Assembly (NCBI RefSeq): GCF_040729435.1
Contig: NZ_CP160398.1
Coordinates: forward strand, 4,066,001-4,130,000
DNA: 64,000 nt
DNA from: Pseudomonas sp. HOU2
GTDB lineage: Bacteria > Pseudomonadota > Gammaproteobacteria > Pseudomonadales > Pseudomonadaceae
Direction of reading: 5' to 3'
In this document: in pieces, positions 43,465 to 52,945 of the stretch
Layout: each line of letters starts with the position of its first letter
Position numbering within the stretch: the stretch's first letter is position 1
Position numbers and translations under genes: made by a program
Notes under the pieces: model-generated
The model's database searches: none
Told to the model about the DNA's origin: nothing
What the model saw: only the letters and a program-made list of their open reading frames with translations

Positions 43465-44847
43465 ATGGATACGCGAAACTTCAGCGCGGCAGAGCGCCTG
43501 GAACGGCTGCCGCTCAGCGGTTATCACCGGGTCATTTTCATCATCATCGCCCTGGCGTTCTTTTTCGATTCCATGGACCTAGCCATGATGACGTTCCTGC
43601 TTGGCTCGATCAAAACCGAATTCGGCTTGAGCAGTGCACAAGCCGGTCTGCTCGCCAGTTCGAGTTTTTTCGGCATGGTGCTGGGGGCGTCGCTGTCGGG
43701 CATGCTCGCCGATCGTTTCGGGCGTAAACCGGTGTTTCAGTGGAGCATCGTGCTGTGGGGCGTGGCCAGTTATCTGTGTTCGACCGCGCAAACGGTCGAG
43801 AGCCTGACGCTGTTCCGCATCCTGCTGGGGATCGGCATGGGCATGGAGTTTCCGATTGCACAGTCGATGCTTTCCGAGTTGATCCCGGCGCAGCGGCGCG
43901 GGCGCTACATTGCATTGATGGACGGTTTCTGGCCGCTGGGTTTTGTCGCCGCCGGAGTGCTGTCGTACTTCCTGCTGCCGCTGATTGGCTGGCGCGACAT
44001 CTTTCTGGTGTTGGCGGTGCCGGCGGTGTTTGTGCTGGCGATCCGTTTCTTTATTCCCGAATCACCGCGCTGGCTGGAGCAAGCCGGACGCCATGAGGCG
44101 GCGGACAAAGTACTGAGCGCGATCGAGGCCCGCGTGCGGACGTCGCTCGGTGTCGAAACGCTGCCTGAGCCGGTGCGCCTGCCAAGGACAGCAACGCCGC
44201 CGGGCAATTTCTTCTCGGCCCTCAAGCAGATCTGGTCACCGCAATACCGCCAGCGCACGACGATGATCTGGAGTCTGTGGTTTTTTGCCTTGCTCGGTTT
44301 TTACGGGCTGACGTCGTGGCTCAGTGCGTTGTTGCAACAGTCGGGTTTTGCCGTGACCCAGTCGGTGTATTACACCGTGCTGATTTCTCTGGGCGGGATT
44401 CCCGGGTTTCTGATGGCGGCGTGGCTGGTGGAGCGCTGGGGGCGCAAACCGGTGTGCATCGTGACGTTGCTCGGCGGCGGGGTGATGGCGTTTCTCTACG
44501 GGCAGAGCGCGGTGTTCGGCGGCAACGTCGCGTTGCTGATCAGCTCGGGATTGCTGATGCAGTTTTTCCTGTTCGGCATGTGGGCGGTGCTCTACACCTA
44601 TACTCCGGAGTTGTACCCGACCTCGGCGCGCGCCACAGGCTCGGGCTTTGCCTCGGCGATTGGCCGCGTCGGCTCGCTGCTCGGACCGCTGGTGACCGGG
44701 TTGGTATTCCCGATTACCGGGCAGGGCGGGGTGTTTGCGCTGGGTGCGCTGTGCTTTGCGATTGCGGCGGGGGTGGTGTGGCTGTTCGGGATGGAGACGC
44801 GGGGCAAGACGCTGGAAGAGCTGACTGAACTCGAGATTTCCAGCTAA
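43465..44847 (+). CDS. MFS metabolite:H+ symporter
   Basis: A 460-residue twelve-helix transporter of the AAHS/sugar-porter-like MFS group: FFFDSMDLAMMTFLLG, ADRFGRKPVF, IPESPRWLEQAGR and VERWGRKPVC are the repeated loop motifs. Such proteins take up aromatic or other organic acids; the substrate is unknown. The ATG at 43465 has a GGGGGA site; a GTG six codons upstream is an alternative. It follows the ArsR-type gene in the same direction. Confidence 0.84.
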   Translation: MDTRNFSAAERLERLPLSGYHRVIFIIIALAFFFDSMDLAMMTFLLGSIKTEFGLSSAQAGLLASSSFFGMVLGASLSGMLADRFGRKPVFQWSIVLWGVASYLCSTAQTVESLTLFRILLGIGMGMEFPIAQSMLSELIPAQRRGRYIALMDGFWPLGFVAAGVLSYFLLPLIGWRDIFLVLAVPAVFVLAIRFFIPESPRWLEQAGRHEAADKVLSAIEARVRTSLGVETLPEPVRLPRTATPPGNFFSALKQIWSPQYRQRTTMIWSLWFFALLGFYGLTSWLSALLQQSGFAVTQSVYYTVLISLGGIPGFLMAAWLVERWGRKPVCIVTLLGGGVMAFLYGQSAVFGGNVALLISSGLLMQFFLFGMWAVLYTYTPELYPTSARATGSGFASAIGRVGSLLGPLVTGLVFPITGQGGVFALGALCFAIAAGVVWLFGMETRGKTLEELTELEISS

Positions 44848-44857
44848 ACACAACTCC

Positions 44858-44949
44858 TGTGGGAGCGGGCTTGCCCGCGATGGCGGACTGTCAGTCAACA
44901 TTGATGTTGGAACTGATGGCCTCATCGCGGGCAAGCCCGCTCCCACAGT
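44858..44949. repeat. REPIN, GTGGGAGCGGGCTTGCCCGCGA family
   Basis: Two inverted copies between the convergent MFS and deaminase genes, right half TCGCGGGCAAGCCCGCTCCC. Confidence 0.93.
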
Positions 44950-44963
44950 TTTTGTATTGCTCT

Positions 44964-45926
<963 letters not shown>

Positions 45927-45999
45927 TCATCAGGTGCAGATGGCGGCCATTCTACAGATGCGCGCCGAAACAATTGGCAAAACCTGACCAAGCGATCCA

Positions 46000-46965
46000 T
46001 CACACCGCTTGCGGTTCACGGCGGTAGGCGTAGGTATCGGCGAAGCGTGACAGCAGGAATTCGGCGCAGGTGGTGGTCGGATATTTAGCCGGGTGCTGTT
46101 CGTCCTGGCAACCGGGCAGGCATTCGATACGGGTGTCCGGGTGCGGTTCGGCGAAGAACGGCATCGAATAGCGATCCACCCCCAGCGGACTGATCACCCG
46201 ATGCGGGGTCGAGCGATAACGGTCGTTGCTCCAGCGCGCCATCATGTCACCGAGGTTGACCACGAATGTGCCTTCGATGGGCGGCGCATCTATCCATTCG
46301 CCATTGACGTTCTTCACTTGCAGGCCGCCGGCGCTGTCCTGGTAGAGCAGGGTGATGCAGCCGTAATCGGTGTGCGCGCCGGCGCCTTGCTGCTCGGCGC
46401 TGCTGGCGGTGCGGCGCGGCGGGTAGTGGATCAGCCGCAGCACACTGACCGGCTGATTGAAGCGGGTGTCGAAGAAGTCGCGCTCGATCCCCATCGCAAT
46501 CGTCATTGCCCGCAGCAGAGTTTGCGCGAGCGCCTGCATGTCGAGGTAGTGCTGCTCCAGCAGCGTTTCCCAACCGGCGATTGGCGGATGACGATTGGGC
46601 CCGCGCAAGGGTTTTTCCGCTAGCACTTCAGGATGGTTCGCCGGCAGGTGTAGGCCCATGTCGAAGGTTTCTTTGAGGTCGCTGGGTTTGTCGGGATCGA
46701 GCTGTTCGGTGGCGATGGCGCCGTAGCCGCGATGGTGGCGGGTCTGGGTGATGTCGATCCTGAGTTTTTCTTCTGTCGGTTGCGCAAAAAAGCGCTGGGC
46801 GTGGTTGAGCAGCGAATCGATGCGTTGCGCGGAAATCGGGTGACCCTTGATGTAGAAGAAGCCCCATTCGCGGCAGGCTTTGTCGATCTGCGCGGCGACG
46901 GCAGGCCACGCGTTTTGGTCGTCGCTATAGAGCGGGCTGATGTCGATGATCGGGAGCTGATCCAT
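46000..46965 (-). CDS. 2OG-Fe(II) oxygenase (isopenicillin N synthase-like)
   Basis: A 321-residue non-heme iron dioxygenase. An N-terminal DIOX_N segment (LPIIDISPLYS, ACREWGFFYIKGHPIS) precedes the core with the HxD...H triad, GAHTDYGCITLLYQDS and STPHRVISP, and the Arg that binds 2-oxoglutarate in RYSMPFF. The ATG at 46965 follows AAGGATTG. Members oxidise purines, amino acids or small acids; the position among purine genes suggests a nucleobase, which is inference. Confidence 0.85.
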   Translation of the reverse strand: MDQLPIIDISPLYSDDQNAWPAVAAQIDKACREWGFFYIKGHPISAQRIDSLLNHAQRFFAQPTEEKLRIDITQTRHHRGYGAIATEQLDPDKPSDLKETFDMGLHLPANHPEVLAEKPLRGPNRHPPIAGWETLLEQHYLDMQALAQTLLRAMTIAMGIERDFFDTRFNQPVSVLRLIHYPPRRTASSAEQQGAGAHTDYGCITLLYQDSAGGLQVKNVNGEWIDAPPIEGTFVVNLGDMMARWSNDRYRSTPHRVISPLGVDRYSMPFFAEPHPDTRIECLPGCQDEQHPAKYPTTTCAEFLLSRFADTYAYRREPQAV

Positions 46966-46996
46966 ACACAATCCTTGAGAGCGCTGAAGATCAAAA

Positions 46997-47089
46997 TGTG
47001 GGAGCTGGCTTGCCAGCGATAGCGGTCTGACAGGCAACAATGATGTCGAATGTGAGGACCTCATCGCTGGCAAGCCAGCTCCCACAGGG
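46997..47089. repeat. REPIN, GGGAGCTGGCTTGCCAGCGAT family
   Basis: Two inverted copies between the dioxygenase promoter and the binding-protein stop. Confidence 0.92.
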
Positions 47090-47109
47090 TCGATGCAAGT
47101 TTGAAGAGA

Positions 47110-48183
47110 TTACTTCGGCATCTCGGCCTTCATCCCTTCCACGTAATAGTTCATCGATGCCAACTCCGCATTCGTTGCACTCACCCCCGCCGGGATTTTC
47201 TCCACGCCGGCCTGATCCTTGATCGGCCCGGTGAACGGTTGCAGTGCACCGCTCTTGATGTCGGCAATGATCTGCTCTGCCTCGGCTTTCACTGGTGCCG
47301 GAACCAGATCACTGATCGGCAGCTCAACCGTGCCTTCCTTCAGCCCGCCCCAGTAGTCCTGGGATTTCCAGTTGTGGTCGATCACGCTTTGGGTCGCTTG
47401 AATGTAATGCGGCGCCCAGTCGTTGACGATCGAGGTCAGTACCGCTTTCGGGCCGAAGTGCGCCATGTCCGAGGCGTAACCCACGGCGTACACGCCACGC
47501 CGTTCGGCGGCCTGAATCGGCGCCGGGCTGTCGGTGTGCTGGAACACCACGTCCACACCCTGATCGATCAGCGCGTTGGCCGCATCGGCTTCCTTGCCCG
47601 GATCGAACCACGAGTTGACCCACACCACTTTGATTTCGGTGCCGGGGTTGTACTTGTTCAGCGCCAGCTGGATGGCGTTGATGTCGCGGATCACTTCCGG
47701 AATCGGGAACGAGGCGACATAGCCGATCTTCTTGGTCTTGGTCATCTTCGCCGCGAGGAAACCGCCGACGTAACGCCCCTCGTAAGTGCGCGCCAGATAG
47801 GTGCCGAGGTTCTTGTCCTGCTTGTAGCCGGTGGCGTGTTCGAAGGTCACCTTGGGAAACTGTTTGGCGACTTTCAGCGTCGGGTTCATGTAGCCGAAAG
47901 AGGTGGTGAAGATCAGGTCGTAGTTGTCCTTGGCCATGTTGCGAATCACCCGCTCGGCGTCGGCACCCTCGGCCACATTCTCGACGTAATTGGTGCTGAT
48001 CTGCGCGCCGAATTTCTCCGCCAGCGCCTTGCGCCCCTGTTCATGCTGATACGTCCAGCCGTGGTCGCCGATCGGGCCGATGTAGACGAAACCGACCTTC
48101 AGCGGATCTGCAGCGCTGGCGCTCAGGCTTATCCCCAGACCGATGGCGGCGCACAGCAGTTTGTGCAGCGGACGTATGTGCAT
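47110..48183 (-). CDS. BMP-family nucleoside ABC transporter binding protein
   Basis: A 357-residue periplasmic BMP/Med-family binding protein with a signal peptide (LLCAAIGLGISLSASA) and the family pattern DPLKVGFVYIGPIGDHGWTYQHE. These proteins bind purine nucleosides. The start ATG at 48183 has GGAGCT 7 bases upstream; the codon at 48198 is less fit. It lies apart from its likely transporter genes (52946-56541), with other genes between. Confidence 0.88.
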   Translation of the reverse strand: MHIRPLHKLLCAAIGLGISLSASAADPLKVGFVYIGPIGDHGWTYQHEQGRKALAEKFGAQISTNYVENVAEGADAERVIRNMAKDNYDLIFTTSFGYMNPTLKVAKQFPKVTFEHATGYKQDKNLGTYLARTYEGRYVGGFLAAKMTKTKKIGYVASFPIPEVIRDINAIQLALNKYNPGTEIKVVWVNSWFDPGKEADAANALIDQGVDVVFQHTDSPAPIQAAERRGVYAVGYASDMAHFGPKAVLTSIVNDWAPHYIQATQSVIDHNWKSQDYWGGLKEGTVELPISDLVPAPVKAEAEQIIADIKSGALQPFTGPIKDQAGVEKIPAGVSATNAELASMNYYVEGMKAEMPK

Positions 48184-48254
48184 GAATTGGAGCTCCATTT
48201 TGTTGTGTGTGGTCAGGAGCAATGCAAATTGCTGACCAACAGGACAACAAAGCC

Positions 48255-48327
48255 AAAGATCGCAGCCTGCGGCAGCTCCTACAGGGGATGCGCAACCTGT
48301 AGGAGCTGCCGCAGGCTGCGATCTTTT
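48255..48327. repeat. REPIN, TGTAGGAGCTGCCGCAGGCTGCGA family
   Basis: Two inverted copies placed back to back with a short spacer, between the binding-protein start and the chaA promoter. Confidence 0.92.
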
Positions 48328-48379
48328 CAGCGCCGGAACCAACGCAGTGCAAGCCAGCGGATTCACGCTATCGGTTGGT

Positions 48380-48407
48380 GCGCTAAGGTGTAACGAAACG
48401 TTAGCGC
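48380..48407. promoter_or_regulatory. Inverted repeat upstream of chaA
   Basis: GCGCTAA and TTAGCGC are separated by 14 bases that include AACGAAACGTT. It lies about 50 bases before the chaA start and may be an operator. Confidence 0.4.
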
Positions 48408-48456
48408 CACGCCGCAGTCAGTAGCTCATTCGAATCTCTCGTCAAAAAGGCCCGCC

Positions 48457-49548
48457 ATGCTCACGATCCTCAAGCAAGAAAGCTTTCTGCTGCTGGCGGT
48501 GATTGCCGCGTGCATCGCCTATCCACTGGAACACTGGATGCTGCACAGCGGGCAGATCGTCGCGTTGATTTCGGGTCTGGTTCTGATCGCCTTCATCGTT
48601 GCCGCCTCGATGCGCGTCGCTCATCAGGCCGAACTGCTCGCAGAAAAAGTCGGCGACCCTTACGGCACGATGATCCTGACCCTCGCCGCGGTGCTGGTGG
48701 AAGTGGTGATCCTGGCGATCATGATGAGCAACGAAGCCTCGGCCACGCTGGTGCGGGACACGATCTATTCGGCGGTGATGCTCGACATCAACGGCATCCT
48801 CGGCCTCGCCGCGTTGATGGGCGGGCTCAAGCACGGCGAGCAGTCGTACAACGATGATTCGGCACGCAGCTACAGCGTGATGATCCTCACCGCCATGGGC
48901 GTATCGATGGTGGTGCCGGAGTTTATTCCGGCGGCCAACTGGAAGATTTATTCAGCGTTCACCATCGGTGCGATGGTGGTGCTTTACGCGCTGTTCCTGC
49001 GCATGCAGGTCGGGCCGCACAGTTACTTTTTCAGCTACAGCTACCCGGATAAACGCCGCAAGAAAGAACCGGTGGAAGATGAACCGAAACCGCTGAGCCT
49101 GACTTGGTCGATCGGCATTCTGGTGTTCGGCGTGGTGGTGATCGGCGCTCTGGCCGAAGTGATGTCCAAGACCCTCGATCTGGGCCTGGAAGGCACGGGC
49201 GCGCCGCCGGTGATCACGGCGATTCTGGTGGCGGCGATATCGGCGGCACCGGAGATTCTGACGGCGTTGCGTGCCGCGTTGGCCAACCGCATGCAGTCGG
49301 TGGTGAACATCGCGATGGGCGCGTCACTGTCGACGGTGATCCTGACCGTGCCGGTGATGGAAGCGATGGCGCTGTACACCGGTCAGCCGTTTCAGATGGC
49401 GATGACCCCGGTGCAGACGGTGATGATCTTCATCACGCTGATCGTCAGTGCGATCAACCTCAATGACGGCGAGACCAATGCCATCGAAGGCATGACGCAC
49501 TTTGTGCTGTTTGCGACGTTCATCATGCTGTCGCTACTGGGCCTCTAG
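48457..49548 (+). CDS. chaA: Ca2+/H+ (Na+/H+) antiporter ChaA
   Basis: A CaCA-superfamily antiporter of the inner membrane, 363 residues with about ten helices. The two alpha repeats are seen as DPYGTMILTLAAVLVEVVIL and ITAILVAAISAAPEILTALR, each with the conserved acidic residue in a Glu-containing helix. It exports Ca2+, Na+ or K+ in exchange for H+. Divergent from the nucleoside-binding protein, single gene. Confidence 0.9.
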   Translation: MLTILKQESFLLLAVIAACIAYPLEHWMLHSGQIVALISGLVLIAFIVAASMRVAHQAELLAEKVGDPYGTMILTLAAVLVEVVILAIMMSNEASATLVRDTIYSAVMLDINGILGLAALMGGLKHGEQSYNDDSARSYSVMILTAMGVSMVVPEFIPAANWKIYSAFTIGAMVVLYALFLRMQVGPHSYFFSYSYPDKRRKKEPVEDEPKPLSLTWSIGILVFGVVVIGALAEVMSKTLDLGLEGTGAPPVITAILVAAISAAPEILTALRAALANRMQSVVNIAMGASLSTVILTVPVMEAMALYTGQPFQMAMTPVQTVMIFITLIVSAINLNDGETNAIEGMTHFVLFATFIMLSLLGL

Positions 49549-49562
49549 AAACACCACAAATC

Positions 49563-49660
49563 CCCCTGTAGGAGCTGCCGCAGGCTGCGATCTTTTGATC
49601 TTGTTTTAAAATCAAAATCAAGATCAAAAGATCGCAGCCTGCGGCAGCTCCTACAGGGGG
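49563..49660. repeat. REPIN, TGTAGGAGCTGCCGCAGGCTGCGA family
   Basis: Perfect inverted copies with a long inner GATCTTGTTTTAA / AAAATCAAGATC stem; between the convergent chaA and deaminase genes. Confidence 0.94.
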
Positions 49661-49670
49661 CTTTATTGGA

Positions 49671-51029
49671 TCAGGTGCCGGCGATCAACTGGCGAGCCGC
49701 CTGGCTGTGATCAGCGATCAGGCCTTTGAGATCAAGACCTTCAACCTGACCATCAACCACCCGCCACTTGCCGCCAATCATCACCCGGTCCGCCCGATCG
49801 GCACCGCACAACAGCAGCGCCGAAATCGGATCATGACTGCCGGAGAAACGCAGTTCATCGAGCTTGAACAACGCCAGATCCGCCTGCTTGCCCACCGCCA
49901 GCTCGCCAATGTCGGTACGCCCCAGCAGGCTCGCCGAGCCTTTGGTCGCCCAGCCGAGCACGCGCTCCGGGGTGATTTTTTCCGCACCATAACGCAGACG
50001 CTGGATGTACAGCGCCTGCCGCGCTTCGAGGATCATGTTCGAGGCATCGTTGGAGGCCGAGCCGTCCACACCCAGACCGAACAGCGCACCGGCATCGGTC
50101 AGATCAATACTCGGGCAAATGCCGGAGGCCAGGCGCATGTTCGAACTCGGGCAATGGCAGATACCGGTGCCGGCCTGGCCGAGGCGGGCGATTTCATCCG
50201 GGTTGAAGTGGATGCCGTGGGCCAGCCAGGTGCGCGGGCCGAGCCAGCCGACGCTGTCCAGATAATCCACGGTGCGCAGGCCGAAACGCTGCAGGCAGAA
50301 ATCCTCTTCGTCGAGGGTTTCGGCCAGATGCGTGTGCAGGCGGACGTCGAGTTTATTCGCCAGTTCGGCGCTGGCGGACATGATTTCCGGGGTCACCGAG
50401 AATGGCGAGCACGGAGCCAGCGCGATCTGGATTTGCGCACCGTCGCCGCGCTCGTGGTACTCGTGAATCAGGCGCTGGCTGTCGTCGAGAATCACCTGAC
50501 CTTCCTGCACGGTCTGCTGCGGCGGCAGGCCACCGTCCTTCTCGCCGAGGCTCATCGAACCACGAGTCAGCATGGCGCGCATGCCCAGTTCGCGCACGGT
50601 GTCGACTTGCACGTCGATGGCGTTTTCCAGACCGTCCGGGAACAGGTAGTGGTGGTCGGCGGCGGTGGTGCAACCCGACAGCAGCAATTCAGCCAAAGCC
50701 ACTTTCGTCGCGAGGGCGAGTTTTTCCGGGGTCAGCCGCGCCCATACCGGGTACAGGGTTTTCAGCCACGGGAACAACGGCTGATTGACCACCGGCGCCC
50801 AGGCGCGAGTCAGGGTTTGATAGAAGTGGTGATGGGTGTTGATCAGGCCCGGCAGGATCACATGCTCGCGGGCATCGAACACGTCATTGCATGGCGCGGA
50901 CGGTTGCTGACCGGCTGCCAGCACTTCGACGATCACGCCGTCTTGCAGCACCAGACCGCCACGGGCATCGAGCGCGTTGGCCGTGAAAATGGCGAGGGGA
51001 TTTTTTAACCAGGTACGGGTCGCAGGCAT
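49671..51029 (-). CDS. 8-oxoguanine deaminase
   Basis: A 452-residue amidohydrolase of the AtzA/TrzN-like set that turns 8-oxoguanine into urate; PA0142 is the tested P. aeruginosa enzyme. Metal ligands: LINTHHHFYQTLTRAW near residue 65, HTHLAETLDEEDF, AHGIHFNPDEI and GVDGSASND (final Asp). The protein length and the FPWLKTLYPVW stretch fit 8-oxoguanine deaminase over guanine deaminase. It belongs to the purine catabolic set. Confidence 0.88.
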   Translation of the reverse strand: MPATRTWLKNPLAIFTANALDARGGLVLQDGVIVEVLAAGQQPSAPCNDVFDAREHVILPGLINTHHHFYQTLTRAWAPVVNQPLFPWLKTLYPVWARLTPEKLALATKVALAELLLSGCTTAADHHYLFPDGLENAIDVQVDTVRELGMRAMLTRGSMSLGEKDGGLPPQQTVQEGQVILDDSQRLIHEYHERGDGAQIQIALAPCSPFSVTPEIMSASAELANKLDVRLHTHLAETLDEEDFCLQRFGLRTVDYLDSVGWLGPRTWLAHGIHFNPDEIARLGQAGTGICHCPSSNMRLASGICPSIDLTDAGALFGLGVDGSASNDASNMILEARQALYIQRLRYGAEKITPERVLGWATKGSASLLGRTDIGELAVGKQADLALFKLDELRFSGSHDPISALLLCGADRADRVMIGGKWRVVDGQVEGLDLKGLIADHSQAARQLIAGT

Positions 51030-51176
51030 TGTGGCCGGCTCCTCTGAAAGTGGGGTTCAGGGTTGCCAGCTCAGTGTTGCCCTGTCTGCTGATCCAGGGT
51101 CGCCGCGAAGGACGAGGCGCGCAGTTTCAAACAAATCGCCGGATCGGGCAAGCCCAACCCGACAGCCAACACATCC

Positions 51177-51281
51177 CCCCTGTAGGAGCTGCCGAAGGCT
51201 GCGATCTTTTGATTTTGTTTTCCAAGATCAAAAGATCGTCCGATCGCGGCCCGAGCCTTCGGCAGCTCCTACAGGGGGTTT
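51177..51281. repeat. REPIN, TGTAGGAGCTGCCGAAGGCTGCGA family
   Basis: Inverted copies with a GAAGG variant; the right half carries an extra CCGATCGCGGCCC insertion. Confidence 0.9.
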
Positions 51282-51288
51282 TCAGTGC

Positions 51289-51975
51289 TTACCAGGGAAT
51301 GGTTTCACCCTTGTAGTTGATGAAGTGATGCCCGCCCTTGCCGGTGTACGCATTCACCTGATCAATCAGCCCGCGAGTGCTGGTCTCTACATCCAGATCA
51401 GCACCTTCACCGCCCATATCCGTTTTCACCCAGCCCGGATGCAACGACAGCACGGTGAGTTTCTGCTCGCCCAGCTGGGTGACGAAACTGTTGGTCATCG
51501 AGTTCAGCGCGGCCTTGCTCGCCTTGTACAGCGCCAACTCCGGCGCGTCCGGTACGGTGACGCTGCCCAGGCCGGAACTCATGAACGCCAGCACGCCGCT
51601 GCCGTCGCGGATCTGTCCGACGAAGCGCTGTGCGAGGTTGATCGGCGCCACGGCGTTGGTGAAAAACAGTTGCCCGACTTCGGCCAGTGTCGCGCCGCCC
51701 GGTGTCTGCACCTCCGGGCCTTTGACCCCGGCGTTGACGAACAACAGGTCGAAGGTCTCGCCCTTGAGCTGCTGGCTCAGGGCGATCACCGCTTGCTGGT
51801 CGTCCATGTCGAGTTTCTCGATCCGCACCTTGCCCAGCGCTTGCAGCGCCTCGGCCTTTTGCGGATTGCGCACGGTGGCGGTCACTTGCCAGCCATCGGC
51901 CAGCAGGGTTTTCACCAGCCCGAGGCCCAAGCCACGAGAGGCGCCGATGATCAGTGCGTGTTTTGCCTGGGACAT
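51289..51975 (-). CDS. Short-chain dehydrogenase/reductase
   Basis: A 228-residue classical SDR: NAD(P) loop ALIIGASRGLGLGLVKTL at residues 8-25, the Asn-Ala-Gly strand LLFVNAGVKG, and Tyr-x-x-x-Lys in ALYKASKAALNSM. Close to the CsgA/YciK-like reductases. It follows the MerR gene by 25 bases, probably in one transcript. Substrate unknown. Confidence 0.86.
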   Translation of the reverse strand: MSQAKHALIIGASRGLGLGLVKTLLADGWQVTATVRNPQKAEALQALGKVRIEKLDMDDQQAVIALSQQLKGETFDLLFVNAGVKGPEVQTPGGATLAEVGQLFFTNAVAPINLAQRFVGQIRDGSGVLAFMSSGLGSVTVPDAPELALYKASKAALNSMTNSFVTQLGEQKLTVLSLHPGWVKTDMGGEGADLDVETSTRGLIDQVNAYTGKGGHHFINYKGETIPW

Positions 51976-52000
51976 GACGGGATTCCTTGAAAGTTACGGT

Positions 52001-52351
52001 TCACGGATTCAATGGACACGCCTGACCGAGCCGTTGTTGCAACTCTCGTCGCAACACATCGAGTTCGCTCATGCGGGTTTCGATCAAATGCAGTTTGTCG
52101 CGCAGCAACTGCGCCACGGCATTTTCCGGGTCGGGCGCGTTCCACAACGCGGCGACACTGTCGCCGATTTCGCCGAGGGTAAAACCCAGGCGCTGTGCAG
52201 TCTTGATGTAGAGCACCAGTTGCAGCATTTCCGGCGGGTAATCGCGATAACCGTTGGCACTGCGTTGTGCCGCGATCAGTCCGCGCTGCTCGTAGAAACG
52301 CAAGGTGTCGCGGCTGACGGCGCTGGCCTGGGCTAATTCACCGATGCGCAT
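52001..52351 (-). CDS. MerR-family transcriptional regulator
   Basis: A 116-residue MerR protein: MRIGELAQASAVSRDTLRFY is the winged helix, followed by GYRDYPPEML and a coiled dimer helix. The C-terminus holds a single Cys (QACPLNP), so a metal-binding pair as in CueR is absent. ATG at 52351. A perfect MerR-type box lies in the divergent gap to the membrane-protein gene, so it controls that gene and its own operon with the SDR. Confidence 0.86.
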   Translation of the reverse strand: MRIGELAQASAVSRDTLRFYEQRGLIAAQRSANGYRDYPPEMLQLVLYIKTAQRLGFTLGEIGDSVAALWNAPDPENAVAQLLRDKLHLIETRMSELDVLRRELQQRLGQACPLNP

Positions 52352-52371
52352 GCTGGGTCTCAAAAGAGGTC

Positions 52372-52402
52372 TTGACCCTGGAGCATACTCCAGGCTTTAC
52401 CG
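52372..52402 (+). promoter_or_regulatory. MerR-type operator and promoter
   Basis: CCTGGAG and CTCCAGG (52377-52383, 52388-52394) flank CATA. On the plus strand they lie between TTGACC and TTACCG with a spacer of 19, the MerR-type layout, and point to the gene at 52432. Confidence 0.82.
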
Positions 52403-52431
52403 TGAGTACTCCCTGAATTTCTGGAGCATGG

Positions 52432-52854
52432 ATGATGTGGACTTCGACCCAGTATCGAAACGTGGTGCGCGGCAGCGCCTGGTATGACCTGATCGTAACG
52501 GCGGCGTTTGCCACGCCGTGGAGTTTTGCTGTGTTGCACGGTTTTTTGACCGCGTTGAATTTGCCCGGTGAGCTGCCTGCGTTTCAGCCCGTGCATATGT
52601 TGATGGCAAACCTGCTGGGCTCGGTGGTTTGTGTGTGGGCGGTGCTGCGTATTCGTGATCCGCAACCGGTGTATGGGCGCTATGACGCGGTGGCGCGGTT
52701 TCTGTTTGCGGCTTGGCAGGCGTATGCCCTGATGCATGGCGCCAGTTCGTTGCTGATCGGTTTTCTGGTCTTCGAGTTGGCGTGGGGCGTGGCTCAGGTC
52801 ATGCCGGTCTGTGTCGAGGGAGCTTGCTCCCGCTCGGCTGCGCAGCAGCCGTAA
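52432..52854 (+). CDS. Small membrane protein, MerR target, with REP-derived C-terminus
   Basis: A 140-residue inner-membrane protein with about four hydrophobic segments (LIVTAAFATPWSFAVLHGF, HMLMANLLGSVVCVWAVL, FLFAAWQAYALMHGAS, LLIGFLVFELAWGVAQV). The last fifteen or so residues (EGACSRSAAQQP and the Val-Cys before them) are encoded by a REP element, so the original stop was probably lost. A GGAG site precedes the two tandem ATGs. Function unknown. Confidence 0.72.
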   Translation: MMWTSTQYRNVVRGSAWYDLIVTAAFATPWSFAVLHGFLTALNLPGELPAFQPVHMLMANLLGSVVCVWAVLRIRDPQPVYGRYDAVARFLFAAWQAYALMHGASSLLIGFLVFELAWGVAQVMPVCVEGACSRSAAQQP

Positions 52855-52930
52855 TTCCTGAGTGCGAGGTCTTCCAGATTCAATGTTGAGGGCCGCTTCG
52901 CGCCCCAGCGGGAGCAAGCTCCCTCGCCAT
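52815..52930. repeat. REPIN, GCGAGGGAGCTTGCTCCCG family
   Basis: Left copy TCGAGGGAGCTTGCTCCCGC overlaps the 3' end of the preceding ORF; the inverted partner GGGAGCAAGCTCCCTCGCC lies past the stop. Confidence 0.9.
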
Positions 52931-52945
52931 AGGTCTGGTGTGTGG

